Origin: Pedobacter metabolipauper
Lineage (GTDB): Bacteria > Bacteroidota > Bacteroidia > Sphingobacteriales > Sphingobacteriaceae
Assembly (NCBI RefSeq): GCF_004362715.1
Contig: NZ_SNYC01000004.1
Span: 558,001-622,000, forward strand
Length of the DNA stretch: 64,000 nt
Reading direction: 5' to 3'
Notes under the pieces: generated by a model
The model's database searches: none
The model's input: only the letters and a program-made list of their open reading frames with translations
What the model was told of the DNA's origin: nothing
Made by a program: the position numbers and the translations under genes
Shown here: piece after piece, positions 1 through 7,666 of the stretch
Layout: each line of letters begins with the position of its first letter
Position numbering within the stretch: position 1 is the first letter of the stretch

Positions 1-1038
1 TACGATAATACCTTGCGGATTTATCAGGATAAAGGTTGGATAGCCGGATACGCCATATTTTTGGATGGTTTCTCCATAATTCCCTTTGCCATCCCATAAG
101 CTTAGCCAGCCTGGCTTATCGCGGTTAACGCCTTTTAACCAGGTTTCTTTACCACCATCTCCCGAAAAAGTGACAACTTCCAGCTGATCCGCGTATTTGG
201 TTGATACCTTTTCCAGGTCACCTATAGATTCTATACATGGTCCGCAGTAGGTGGCAGAGAAGTCAAGCAGAATATATTTACCCTTGATATCTGACAAACG
301 GTGCAGTTTGCCATCTTTATCCTGAGCCTCAAAATCGGCCATTTGATCCTTTTCCTTTAAAATTTCGCCGATTTTTAAATAATTACCAATCCGCTGTGCA
401 AATGTACTGGCCTTAAATTCAGGTTTTAACGAATCATACATCCGCTGCAGCGTATCCTTCTTGAATTTTCCCTTTAAATAAAAGAGCTGACTTAATGATT
501 CATAGGAGTTGAGGTTTTTAGTAATGTAGCTTTTCTTAATCTGATCATCAGCGCTATCCAGTTTTCCAATAACTTTCCAGATTGCTTTGCCTTTTATTTC
601 AGCACTGTCACCTGTTAATGCAAAATACTCGTTAACAAGCTGATTCCGTTTTTTATAGCCTTCTTTGATTAAAAGATTCAATGCATTTCGATCGTTTTGG
701 GGTTTTGAACCGGTAATGGTTAAGTCGAAAGGCATATCTTTACTATTGCCCGTTATGGTTACTTTATCATTTCCGATCAGCAGGGTTACATAATAGAATT
801 TTTTATTGAAAGTAGTATGAAGCCATAAGCTTTGTGGTGCTGGGTTCAGTTTGCCTTTCATTACAAACTTATTGTCCTGAATGATGGCGCTGTCAATGTT
901 CGTGCTCACATCAGTATCTTCCAGGTAAAACTTAGTTCCGTTGCTAAACCCGGTTATAGTCGCCTTAATCTCATACTGCTGTGCAAGGACAGCCTGGCTA
1001 AAGGCCAATAAAAATATAAAAAGTCCTGTTTTTTTCAT
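1..1038 (-). CDS. TlpA-family thiol-disulfide oxidoreductase with N-terminal DUF4369-like domain (3' end cut off)
   Basis: I translated the minus strand by eye from the ATG complementary to 1036-1038; the frame stays open to base 1, so the C-terminus lies outside the window. The protein starts with a signal peptide (MKKTGLFIFLLAFSQAVLAQ), continues with a beta-rich region of the DUF4369 type (about residues 22-130), a helical linker, and a thioredoxin fold whose active site reads ATYCGPC followed by IESIGDLEK. Such proteins are exported thiol-disulfide oxidoreductases in Bacteroidota; the partner is unknown. It resembles the complete gene at 59734-61152 in architecture. The fold assignment is firm; the substrate is unknown. 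Confidence 0.85.
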   Translation of the reverse strand, partial: MKKTGLFIFLLAFSQAVLAQQYEIKATITGFSNGTKFYLEDTDVSTNIDSAIIQDNKFVMKGKLNPAPQSLWLHTTFNKKFYYVTLLIGNDKVTITGNSKDMPFDLTITGSKPQNDRNALNLLIKEGYKKRNQLVNEYFALTGDSAEIKGKAIWKVIGKLDSADDQIKKSYITKNLNSYESLSQLFYLKGKFKKDTLQRMYDSLKPEFKASTFAQRIGNYLKIGEILKEKDQMADFEAQDKDGKLHRLSDIKGKYILLDFSATYCGPCIESIGDLEKVSTKYADQLEVVTFSGDGGKETWLKGVNRDKPGWLSLWDGKGNYGETIQKYGVSGYPTFILINPQGIIV

Positions 1039-1333
1039 AGCATTTGATTTACAAGGAGATAAAGTTTGAATGGTTGGTTGGTTTAAGTCGTGAATTTACA
1101 TAATTTGTTTTATAGTTAAAACAGCATTCTTATTAATTTTATAACTGAGCTGATCTTAATAATTAAACTAAAATTTAGCCAATTGGGTTTAATTTTCGCT
1201 ATAGACTTCTAAAGATGGCTGAATTTATTTAAGAGTACAGACCGGCCGGCTAAGATGATCATCCCGTTAAAAACGTGTTAATAGTAGCCTGTGCTGTTCC
1301 TTGTAAATTATATTTTCCCTAGCTTTACGTACT
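1039..1333. other. Intergenic region, no gene seen
   Basis: This AT-rich stretch separates the minus-strand TlpA gene from the plus-strand Dabb gene. I see no reading frame with a credible start and no strong hairpin. Its right end carries a promoter-like TTG (1301-1303), 16 bp, TAGCTTTA (1320-1327), listed separately. Confidence 0.5.
1301..1327 (+). promoter_or_regulatory. Putative Bacteroidota-type promoter for the Dabb gene
   Basis: TTG at 1301-1303 and TAGCTTTA at 1320-1327 are separated by 16 bp and approximate the TTG / TAnnTTTG consensus (last base A instead of G). The ATG follows only 6 nt after the box, so the transcript would be leaderless or nearly so. Confidence 0.4.
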
Positions 1334-1756
1334 ATGAGTAAGACCAACAGAAGAAAGTTTATTGGAACAGCAGCAGTACTTGCTGCTGGTACAGCAGTTG
1401 CTGCAGCAACGCCATTAACAGCTATACCTACAACTATGGAAAATAAATACCCTATTGTACATCACGTATTTTTTTGGTTAAAGAATCCGGATTCTAAAGC
1501 CGACCGTGATCAGCTGGTAGCAGGATTGAAGACATTAAAGAAAATTGAAACCGTTCGTGAACTGCATGTAGGTGTGGTAGCTGCAACAGAAAAGCGGGAT
1601 GTTGTGGATACCAGCTGGGCTGTATCTGAACTGATCTTTTTTAGCGATCTGGCCGGTCAGGCTGTTTATCAAACGCATCCCATTCACCTGGCATTTATCA
1701 AAAACTGCAGTCCTTTATGGAGTAAAGTTGTTGTTTATGATGCCGTTGATGCCTAA
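1334..1756 (+). CDS. Tat-exported Dabb-domain (stress-responsive alpha/beta barrel) protein
   Basis: The 140-residue protein begins with a twin-arginine signal (RRKFIG at residues 6-11, followed by an Ala-rich hydrophobic stretch to about residue 30). The remainder fits the Dabb ferredoxin-like fold: a first strand with HHVFFWLKNP, a helix rich in charged residues, and a strand containing ELHVGV. Dabb proteins form dimeric barrels; most have no known reaction. The Tat signal predicts export in folded form to the periplasm. The gene stands alone, followed 84 bp later by the small membrane protein. The family assignment is good; the role is unknown. Confidence 0.8.
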   Translation: MSKTNRRKFIGTAAVLAAGTAVAAATPLTAIPTTMENKYPIVHHVFFWLKNPDSKADRDQLVAGLKTLKKIETVRELHVGVVAATEKRDVVDTSWAVSELIFFSDLAGQAVYQTHPIHLAFIKNCSPLWSKVVVYDAVDA

Positions 1757-1818
1757 TCAATAATCATTTTAAATTTCAATTAGTAGTTGCGTTTCGTATT
1801 TAAGCGCGAGTAATTACT

Positions 1819-1826
1819 TATTTTTG
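1819..1826 (+). promoter_or_regulatory. Putative -7 box TATTTTTG
   Basis: TATTTTTG at 1819-1826 matches TAnnTTTG exactly and lies 14 nt before the ATG at 1841. No TTG stands at the expected 17-23 bp distance; the nearest (1787-1789) is 29 bp away. Confidence 0.35.
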
Positions 1827-1840
1827 AAATAAAAACCATT

Positions 1841-2284
1841 ATGTATAGTATCTTAAAGAGCGCACACTCAGGCTGGCGTTATGTTGTTTTAATTTTATTG
1901 GTATTGGCAGTTGTACAGGCAATCTCCGGATGGCTTGGCAAAAAACCCTATACAGAAGGTAACCGTAAATTCAACGTTTTTACCCTGATCTCCGCACATA
2001 TCCAATTGCTGATGGGCTTAATTCTATATTTTATGAGTGGTTGGTATAAAGCAGACAGTTCTGTTGCTTTAGGTCGTTACTGGAAAATGGAGCACGTAGG
2101 TATGATGGTTTTTGCCATTATTCTGATCACTGTAGGGAATGCACGTTCTAAACGTGGTGATGATGCGCTGGTGAAGCACCGTAGTATCGCGCTTTATTTC
2201 GGACTGGCCCTGATCCTTATTATAGCGGCAATTATTGCCATGGTAAAGGCCGATCCATCACGAACTGCATTCGGAATTTCATAA
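1841..2284 (+). CDS. Small four-helix membrane protein (cytochrome b-like annotation family)
   Basis: The 147-residue protein has about four hydrophobic segments (residues 13-31, 47-66, 84-101 and 115-135) with short loops. Histidines at the start of helix 1 (SAHSGWRYV), within helix 2 (SAHIQLLMGL), before helix 3 (MEHVGMM) and before helix 4 (VKHRSIAL) could in principle bind heme, and relatives in Bacteroidota are often named cytochrome B. No operon partner is evident. It sits just upstream of the trp leader. The heme function is an inference from histidine placement only. Confidence 0.6.
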   Translation: MYSILKSAHSGWRYVVLILLVLAVVQAISGWLGKKPYTEGNRKFNVFTLISAHIQLLMGLILYFMSGWYKADSSVALGRYWKMEHVGMMVFAIILITVGNARSKRGDDALVKHRSIALYFGLALILIIAAIIAMVKADPSRTAFGIS

Positions 2285-2300
2285 TTTTCATAATTTAATT

Positions 2301-2329
2301 TTGCTTTGTAAGATTTATTTATATTTTTG
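2301..2329 (+). promoter_or_regulatory. Promoter of the trp leader-trpEGC operon
   Basis: TTG at 2301-2303, an 18-bp spacer, and TATTTTTG at 2322-2329 match the Bacteroidota consensus. The predicted transcription start (5-7 nt after the box) falls at about 2334-2336, at the ATG of the leader peptide, so the leader mRNA would be leaderless. Confidence 0.6.
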
Positions 2330-2335
2330 TTGCAC

Positions 2336-2413
2336 ATGATTAACAATATACATACCTGGCAATGGCGTAGTGATTCTGAAAAGAGTTTCGTCGCAGCCTT
2401 GTGTACCTTATAG
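2336..2413 (+). CDS. trpL: trp operon leader peptide (25 aa) with Trp-Gln-Trp
   Basis: ATG at 2336 opens a 25-codon frame ending at TAG 2411-2413. It begins MINNIHTWQW, with two Trp codons (TGG at 2357-2359 and 2363-2365) one codon apart, and continues with a 15-residue tail containing no Trp. A promoter ends 7 nt upstream and an intrinsic terminator follows at 2441-2472, ahead of trpE. This is the arrangement of ribosome-mediated attenuation: stalling at the Trp codons would favour readthrough, completion would favour termination. The frame and terminator are seen; the mechanism is inferred from known trp leaders. Confidence 0.8.
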   Translation: MINNIHTWQWRSDSEKSFVAALCTL

Positions 2414-2440
2414 TTTATCAACCTAAACCAACCACATTGA

Positions 2441-2472
2441 AACCCGACGTAGACCACACGTCGGGTTTTTTT
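2441..2472 (+). terminator. trp attenuator: intrinsic terminator
   Basis: AACCCGACGT (2441-2450), a 7-nt loop and ACGTCGGGTT (2458-2467) form a perfect 10-bp stem, with a T run at 2466-2472. It lies between the leader peptide stop (2413) and the trpE ATG (2488), so it must be bypassed for trpE expression. An antiterminator arm is less clear: CGTCG at 2389-2393 can pair with CGACG at 2445-2449, but only over 5 bp. Confidence 0.85.
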
Positions 2473-2487
2473 ATTTTAAATGATTTT

Positions 2488-3891
2488 ATGAATAGTTACC
2501 ACATTAAAACAACGTACAAGAAGAGGCTGGCAGATACCACGACTCCTGTAAGTATCTATTTGCGGTTGAGAGACGTTTTTCCAAATACGATCCTGTTAGA
2601 GAGTTCGGATTACCATAGCCGTGAAAACTCGGTAAGCTACGTATGTGCGGAGCCTGTTGCCGGCATTATACTGAAAGATGGCGTGCTGTCTTCCTATTTC
2701 CCGGATGGCAGAAAAGAAGAGAAAACGGATTTTGTACTTACCGAAGAGATCGATGCGTTTAAAGCTATGTTTAATCCGGATGTGGTGGAAGATAAAAGAT
2801 ACATTTCCAGCGGACTGTTTGGTTATTTTACCTGGAATGCGGTTCAGTATTTTGAGGACATTACCTTTTCTTCAAAATCTCCCGAAGGTCAGGAAATTCC
2901 ATTGATGCAATACCATATTTACAGGTACATCATCGCTATTGATCACTTTAGAAATGAGATCACCCTGTTTAAAAATACATTTAACGAAGATGATGACAAT
3001 GATCTTGGAAAGATCGAATACATCATTCAGAATAAGAACTATCCGGAATACAGCTTCAAAACTAACGGGGAAGAGCAGTCTAACCTGAGCAATGAAGACT
3101 TTCTGGAGATGGTTGATAAGCTTAAAAAACACATTCTTCGGGGTGATGTATTCCAGATTGTGCCTTCCAGGGCATACAATCAAGCGTTCTTAGGCGATGA
3201 ATTTAATGTTTACCGCTGTTTAAGGTCTATTAACCCGTCGCCATACCTGTTTTATTTTGATTATGGCAGCTTTAAGCTTTTCGGCTCTTCGCCGGAAGCA
3301 CAGATTACCATTAAAGATAATGTGGCTAATATTTTTCCCATTGCCGGTACTTTTAAGCGGACGGGTAATGACGAGGAGGATGCGGAACAAGCCAGAAAGC
3401 TGGAGCAGGACCCGAAAGAAAGCGCAGAGCATGTGATGCTGGTTGATTTGGCCAGAAATGACCTGAGCAGACATTGTAATGGGGTACAGGTTAAATCATT
3501 TAAGGAAGTGCAGTATTATTCGCACCTGATCCACCTGGTTTCTAAAGTAAGCGGAAACCTGCAGGACAATGTGCCTGCTTTTAAAGTTGTTGCTGATACG
3601 TATCCGGCAGGTACGCTGAGTGGTGCACCGAAATATAAAGCAATGCAGCTTATTGATGAGTATGAAGGTTTGGGCCGTAATTTTTATGCGGGGGCGCTTG
3701 GTTACATGGGCTTTAATGATGAGTTTAACCACTGCATCATGATCCGCACCTTTATGAGTAAGAATAATCAGCTGCATTATAGGGCTGGAGCAGGTATTGT
3801 TGCCGATTCTGTGCCTGAAAATGAACTGAATGAAGTAAATAATAAAATTGCAGCGTTACGCCGGGCAATTGAAATGGCAGCACACATTTAA
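2488..3891 (+). CDS. trpE: Anthranilate synthase component I
   Basis: The 467-residue protein converts chorismate plus ammonia, supplied by TrpG, to anthranilate, the first step of tryptophan synthesis. The N-terminal region carries LLES (residues 36-39), the motif of the Trp feedback site in TrpE, which favours TrpE over PabB. The chorismate-binding half shows GDVFQIVPSR, SSPEAQ, IPIAGTFKRTG and PAGTLSGAPKYKAM, ending in a GAGIVADSVPENE-type motif. I start it at ATG 2488, after the attenuator; an upstream extension to 2401 would run through the terminator and is rejected. trpG follows 2 nt downstream, implying translational coupling. Regulation by attenuation and by allosteric Trp inhibition is likely. 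Confidence 0.95.
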   Translation: MNSYHIKTTYKKRLADTTTPVSIYLRLRDVFPNTILLESSDYHSRENSVSYVCAEPVAGIILKDGVLSSYFPDGRKEEKTDFVLTEEIDAFKAMFNPDVVEDKRYISSGLFGYFTWNAVQYFEDITFSSKSPEGQEIPLMQYHIYRYIIAIDHFRNEITLFKNTFNEDDDNDLGKIEYIIQNKNYPEYSFKTNGEEQSNLSNEDFLEMVDKLKKHILRGDVFQIVPSRAYNQAFLGDEFNVYRCLRSINPSPYLFYFDYGSFKLFGSSPEAQITIKDNVANIFPIAGTFKRTGNDEEDAEQARKLEQDPKESAEHVMLVDLARNDLSRHCNGVQVKSFKEVQYYSHLIHLVSKVSGNLQDNVPAFKVVADTYPAGTLSGAPKYKAMQLIDEYEGLGRNFYAGALGYMGFNDEFNHCIMIRTFMSKNNQLHYRAGAGIVADSVPENELNEVNNKIAALRRAIEMAAHI

Positions 3892-3893
3892 CG

Positions 3894-4484
3894 ATGGAAA
3901 ATAATAAAGGAATGCAAAAGAAAGTTTTGGTAATCGATAATTACGACTCATTTACCTATAACCTGGTACACCTGGTTAATGAGCTGGGCCGTGAAGTTGA
4001 GGTATGGCGGAATGATAAGTTTGAACTGGCTGATGTAGATCAGTTTGATCAGATCCTGCTTTCTCCAGGCCCGGGAATTCCGGAAGAAGCCGGCTTATTG
4101 CTGGATGTAATTAAGACCTATGCGCCAACGAAAAGTATTTTTGGCGTATGTTTAGGTCAGCAGGCCATTGCTGAGGCTTTTGGCGGAACTTTGCTGAACC
4201 TCGGGAGGCCGATGCATGGTATTGCAACGCCTATAACCGTATTGGATGCTGAAGAGTTGCTGTTTAAAGATTGTCCGCAAACGATCAATGTTGGGCGCTA
4301 CCACTCCTGGGTAGTTAATAACGAAGGATTGCCGGATTGCCTTCAAATAACGGCTACTGATGTAAGTCATGAAATTATGGCTTTAAGACATAAAGAGCTT
4401 GATGTACGCGGCGTTCAGTTTCACCCGGAAAGTGTGCTTACTGAACATGGTAAACAAATGATGCAAAACTGGCTGGAAAAATAA
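3894..4484 (+). CDS. trpG: Anthranilate synthase component II (glutamine amidotransferase)
   Basis: The 196-residue class I amidotransferase releases ammonia from glutamine for TrpE. Catalytic residues are visible: Cys86 in GVCLGQQ, and His177/Glu179 in QFHPES. LLSPGPGIPEEAG forms the oxyanion-side motif. The adjacent trpE argues for tryptophan rather than folate use, although such subunits can be shared with PabB. An alternative ATG at 3912 (MQKKVLVIDNYDSF) gives a start more typical of the family; six extra residues are included here because ATG 3894 sits 2 nt after trpE. The stop is 1 nt before trpC. Confidence 0.95.
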   Translation: MENNKGMQKKVLVIDNYDSFTYNLVHLVNELGREVEVWRNDKFELADVDQFDQILLSPGPGIPEEAGLLLDVIKTYAPTKSIFGVCLGQQAIAEAFGGTLLNLGRPMHGIATPITVLDAEELLFKDCPQTINVGRYHSWVVNNEGLPDCLQITATDVSHEIMALRHKELDVRGVQFHPESVLTEHGKQMMQNWLEK

Positions 4485-4485
4485 G

Positions 4486-5277
4486 ATGACTATTTTAGAT
4501 AAAATTGTACTGCGCAAAAAGGAAGAAGTGGCCCAGGCTAAACAACTTGTTTCTGTAAGGCAGCTGGAATCGGGGCTGCACTTTAACCGCAACCCTCATT
4601 CGTTTAAATCGTTCTTAACAGATCCTGGACGTACAGGTATCATTGCCGAATTTAAGCGGAGATCGCCATCAAAGGGGATTATAAATGATAAAGTAACGGT
4701 TGCTGATGTGACAACTGGTTATGCAGCAGCGGGTGCTTCTGCATTGTCTGTTTTGACGGATACGGACTTCTTTGGCGGACATACAAAGGATTTGCTGGAA
4801 GCCAGGGCAGCGAACCAAATCCCGATCCTGCGAAAGGACTTTATGATTGATGAATACCAGGTAATTGAGGCAAAGGCTTTGGGTGCTGACATTATTTTGT
4901 TGATTGCAGCCATCCTGACACCTCAGGAAATTGCTGCCCTTGCCGGCACGGCAAAAGGTTTGGGCTTAAATGTGCTGCTGGAAGTACATAACCAGGAAGA
5001 ACTGGAGCGCAGTATTTGTCCGGATCTGGATGCGATTGGGGTAAATAACCGAAACCTGGCAGATTTTACGGTAAATATCCAGACTTCTTTTGACCTGGTT
5101 GATCAGATCCCTTCAGACTTTATGAAAATCTCTGAAAGTGCAATCTCTGATACGGAAACGATTAAGAAATTAAAGCTTGCCGGATTTAACGGCTTCCTGA
5201 TAGGAGAGAATTTTATGAAGACCGAAAACCCGGGTGCAGCCATGTCTGCATTTGTCAGTGAACTGATCTCGGTATAA
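4486..5277 (+). CDS. trpC: Indole-3-glycerol phosphate synthase
   Basis: The 263-residue TIM-barrel enzyme closes CdRP to indole-3-glycerol phosphate. Family motifs are present: IAEFKRRSPSKG (catalytic Lys), ALSVLTDTDFFGG, ILRKDFMIDEYQ, GVNNRNLADF and the phosphate-binding ESAISD / GFLIGENFM segment. It is monofunctional, with no fused TrpF domain. The start overlaps nothing but is only 1 nt after trpG, so it is cotranscribed. trpD, which supplies the preceding step and normally sits between trpG and trpC in Bacteroidota, is missing here, as are trpF, trpB and trpA downstream. Confidence 0.95.
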   Translation: MTILDKIVLRKKEEVAQAKQLVSVRQLESGLHFNRNPHSFKSFLTDPGRTGIIAEFKRRSPSKGIINDKVTVADVTTGYAAAGASALSVLTDTDFFGGHTKDLLEARAANQIPILRKDFMIDEYQVIEAKALGADIILLIAAILTPQEIAALAGTAKGLGLNVLLEVHNQEELERSICPDLDAIGVNNRNLADFTVNIQTSFDLVDQIPSDFMKISESAISDTETIKKLKLAGFNGFLIGENFMKTENPGAAMSAFVSELISV

Positions 5278-5283
5278 CTTTTG

Positions 5284-5291
5284 TATCTTTG
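5284..5291 (+). promoter_or_regulatory. Putative -7 box TATCTTTG for hflX
   Basis: TATCTTTG at 5284-5291 matches TAnnTTTG exactly and ends 9 nt before the hflX ATG (5301). It begins 6 nt after the trpC stop. The -33 element is not obvious. If active, it gives hflX its own very short-leader transcript independent of the trp attenuator. Confidence 0.5.
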
Positions 5292-5300
5292 TACTTTACA

Positions 5301-6491
5301 ATGGGAAAACAGAAAACTTACGATACGGCGCTTAAGCAGGAACGTGCGATACTTGTTGGGGTGATCAGGCCTGGTGAAAAGCCTGAAGAGACCCGGGAAT
5401 ATTTGGATGAGCTTGCTTTTTTAGTAGACACAGCCGGTGGTGTGGTGGAGCATGAATTTACTCAAAAAATGCTTAAGCCAGACCGCGGGACTTTTGTGGG
5501 TACGGGAAAATTAGAAGAAATAGGGGCTTATGTAAAGTCTGAAGAAATAGATATGGTTGTTTTTGATGACGAATTGTCACCATCACAACTTAAAAATATT
5601 GAACGTGAGCTGCAGGTTAAAGTATTGGACCGGAGTAATCTGATCCTTGACATTTTTGCCGGAAGGGCCCAAACGGCCCAGGCGAAGACACAGGTTGAAC
5701 TCGCCCAGCTGCAATACCTTTTACCGCGGTTAACCCGTTTATGGACCCACCTTGAACGTCAAAAGGGCGGTATCGGGATGAGAGGTCCCGGTGAAACCCA
5801 GATTGAAAGTGATAGAAGGATGATCCTTGAAAAGATCTCTCTTTTAAAAGGCCGCCTGAAACTTATTGATAAACAGAATGAGACACAGCGTAAAAACCGT
5901 ACTCAGCTGATCAGGGTTGCCCTTGTTGGTTATACCAACGTTGGTAAATCGACCATCATGAACATGATCTCTAAATCTGAAGTGTTTGCAGAGAACAAGT
6001 TATTTGCTACGCTGGATACGACGGTAAGAAAAGTGGTAATTGAAAATCTTCCGTTCCTGCTTTCTGATACTGTTGGTTTTATCCGGAAACTTCCGCATCA
6101 TTTGGTAGAGTGTTTTAAATCTACACTGGACGAAGTTCGTGAAGCCGACATCCTGGTCCACGTAGTGGATGTTTCTCATACACACTTTGAAGACCAGATC
6201 CATGTGGTTAATGAGACCTTAAAAGAATTGGGTGCGCGGGATAAGGAAACCATTGTTGTTTTCAATAAAATGGATGCTTATGTAAGTCCGGAAACTGATA
6301 ATGAGAACGGAGAGCGGACAACCCTTACCCTGGAAGATTTTAAACGCAGCTGGATGGCTACGAACAATGCTCCTGCAATCTTTATATCTGCCACCCAAAA
6401 AGAAAATGTAGAAGAATTTAAGCAGCTATTATACGATAAAGTTGTCGCTTTACATACCGAGCGTTATCCTTATGATAAGCTTTTATATTAA
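5301..6491 (+). CDS. hflX: Ribosome-associated GTPase HflX
   Basis: The 396-residue protein is a translational GTPase-like factor that splits stalled ribosomes in other bacteria. The N-terminal HflX domain includes GTGKLEEI and DDELSPSQ and the Gly-rich linker GGIGMRGPGETQIE (about 160-175). The G domain follows: GYTNVGKST (G1), DTVGFIRKLPHHL (G3), NKMD (G4) and a SATQKEN (G5-like) motif. I use ATG 5301 (MGKQKTYDTAL); the upstream TTG at 5289 lies within the -7 box. Length is normal for the family. It is the gene directly after the truncated trp operon. Confidence 0.95.
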   Translation: MGKQKTYDTALKQERAILVGVIRPGEKPEETREYLDELAFLVDTAGGVVEHEFTQKMLKPDRGTFVGTGKLEEIGAYVKSEEIDMVVFDDELSPSQLKNIERELQVKVLDRSNLILDIFAGRAQTAQAKTQVELAQLQYLLPRLTRLWTHLERQKGGIGMRGPGETQIESDRRMILEKISLLKGRLKLIDKQNETQRKNRTQLIRVALVGYTNVGKSTIMNMISKSEVFAENKLFATLDTTVRKVVIENLPFLLSDTVGFIRKLPHHLVECFKSTLDEVREADILVHVVDVSHTHFEDQIHVVNETLKELGARDKETIVVFNKMDAYVSPETDNENGERTTLTLEDFKRSWMATNNAPAIFISATQKENVEEFKQLLYDKVVALHTERYPYDKLLY

Positions 6492-6518
6492 TCAATTCCG
6501 TTTTAAAGATAGAAAATC

Positions 6519-6896
6519 ATGGAAAGTAAACGTCAACAGAAATTTGCCGGTGTATTGCAGGAAGAACTAGCGAACATCTTTCAAAGAGAAGGATCATCCT
6601 ACATCCCAAATACATTGGTTACCATTACAAAGGTTCGTGTTTCTCCGGATCTTGCTGTGGCAAAGGTTTATTTGAGCTTTTTAAATACGAACAATACGAC
6701 TTTATCTGTGGCTGAAGTAAACGCTCACGCCAGCGAGATCCGGTATAAATTAGGTGTCCGCATTCGTAACCAGGCCAGGGTAGTACCTTCGCTTACCTTC
6801 TTTTTGGATGATACCAATGAATACGTGGAGCATATGGATAAATTATTCGATAAGATCTCCAGAGAACGTAAAGAAACAGACGAACAAGCCGATTAA
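6519..6896 (+). CDS. rbfA: 30S ribosome-binding factor A
   Basis: The 125-residue single-KH-fold protein matures the 30S subunit and helps process the 5' end of 16S rRNA. Recognisable parts are the start ESKRQQKFAGVLQEELANIF, the central VTITKVRVSPDLAVAKVYLS strand pair, and the C-terminal IRNQARVVPSLTFFLDDTNEYVEHMDKLFDKI. It follows hflX by 27 bp and precedes the M23 gene by 21 bp, so all three may be cotranscribed. In Bacteroidota the association of rbfA with ribosome-assembly genes such as hflX fits its role. Confidence 0.93.
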   Translation: MESKRQQKFAGVLQEELANIFQREGSSYIPNTLVTITKVRVSPDLAVAKVYLSFLNTNNTTLSVAEVNAHASEIRYKLGVRIRNQARVVPSLTFFLDDTNEYVEHMDKLFDKISRERKETDEQAD

Positions 6897-6917
6897 AAAA
6901 ACTAATAAGCAGTGTAA

Positions 6918-7598
6918 ATGATGGATAGCTATTTAGGCAAGCCAGATCTGATCATTGGAAAAGTGGTTGATTTTAATGCTGCAGCAGATCAGCTGTATCC
7001 GTTTGATTTTACGGCAGCGAATACTGAGCTAAGCGATGAAATTTTATCCGATACGCGGCTTTTTAGTGATTGGATATCTCACAAGCTCAGCAGCGCAAAT
7101 TGCCGGTATGGAATTGGGGGATACAATGAACACCGCACCATTTACGCCCGGAGTGCTCATTTTGATACACATGAAGAACCCCGCAGACTACATTTGGGTG
7201 TTGACATCTGGGGCCCAGCATTAACTCCTGTTTACAACTTTTACGAGGCTACAGTACATAGTTTTAAGTTCAATGATCATTTTGGTGATTATGGAGCTAC
7301 TATCATCTTAAAGTATGAGATCGGTGATCTTGTTTTTCATGCCCTCTACGGGCATTTAAGTCTGGCTTCATTAGATGGGCTGGAAGAAGGGCAGCTGATC
7401 CCCTCAGGGTCTCAATTTGCAGCTTTTGGTATTGCTGAAGAGAACGGTCACTGGCCTCCGCATCTTCATTTTCAACTGATCTTGGATCTGCAGGGTTTAG
7501 CAGGGGATTATCCGGGAGTATGCCGGTTTTCTAAAAGAGCTGGTTACCTTAAAAACTGTCCGGATCCGGAACTGATCTTAAAGCATACATTTAAATAA
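6918..7598 (+). CDS. M23/LytM-fold peptidase-like protein without a signal peptide
   Basis: The 226-residue protein carries the metal-binding pattern of M23 peptidases: HLGVDIWGP (His and Asp ligands), a central strand region with HALYGHLS, and HLHFQ near residue 182. This is the LytM metallo-endopeptidase fold that usually cuts peptidoglycan peptides. Unusually, no signal peptide or membrane segment precedes the domain; the first 60 residues are polar. Either it acts in the cytoplasm or export is non-classical. A second ATG directly follows at 6921. A homologous domain is known fused to aminotransferase and kinase domains in other organisms, so a non-peptidoglycan role is possible. Confidence 0.75.
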   Translation: MMDSYLGKPDLIIGKVVDFNAAADQLYPFDFTAANTELSDEILSDTRLFSDWISHKLSSANCRYGIGGYNEHRTIYARSAHFDTHEEPRRLHLGVDIWGPALTPVYNFYEATVHSFKFNDHFGDYGATIILKYEIGDLVFHALYGHLSLASLDGLEEGQLIPSGSQFAAFGIAEENGHWPPHLHFQLILDLQGLAGDYPGVCRFSKRAGYLKNCPDPELILKHTFK

Positions 7599-7666
7599 CT
7601 CCCTTAATTACAGGTCATAATTTTAAAGAATTGATTTATTGGCATTAAAAATGCGTAAATTAGGAT

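Noticed and set aside
2401..2487. N-terminal extension of trpE from GTG 2401
   Set aside because: It would translate through the attenuator terminator hairpin (2441-2472); the trpE-like sequence begins after ATG 2488.
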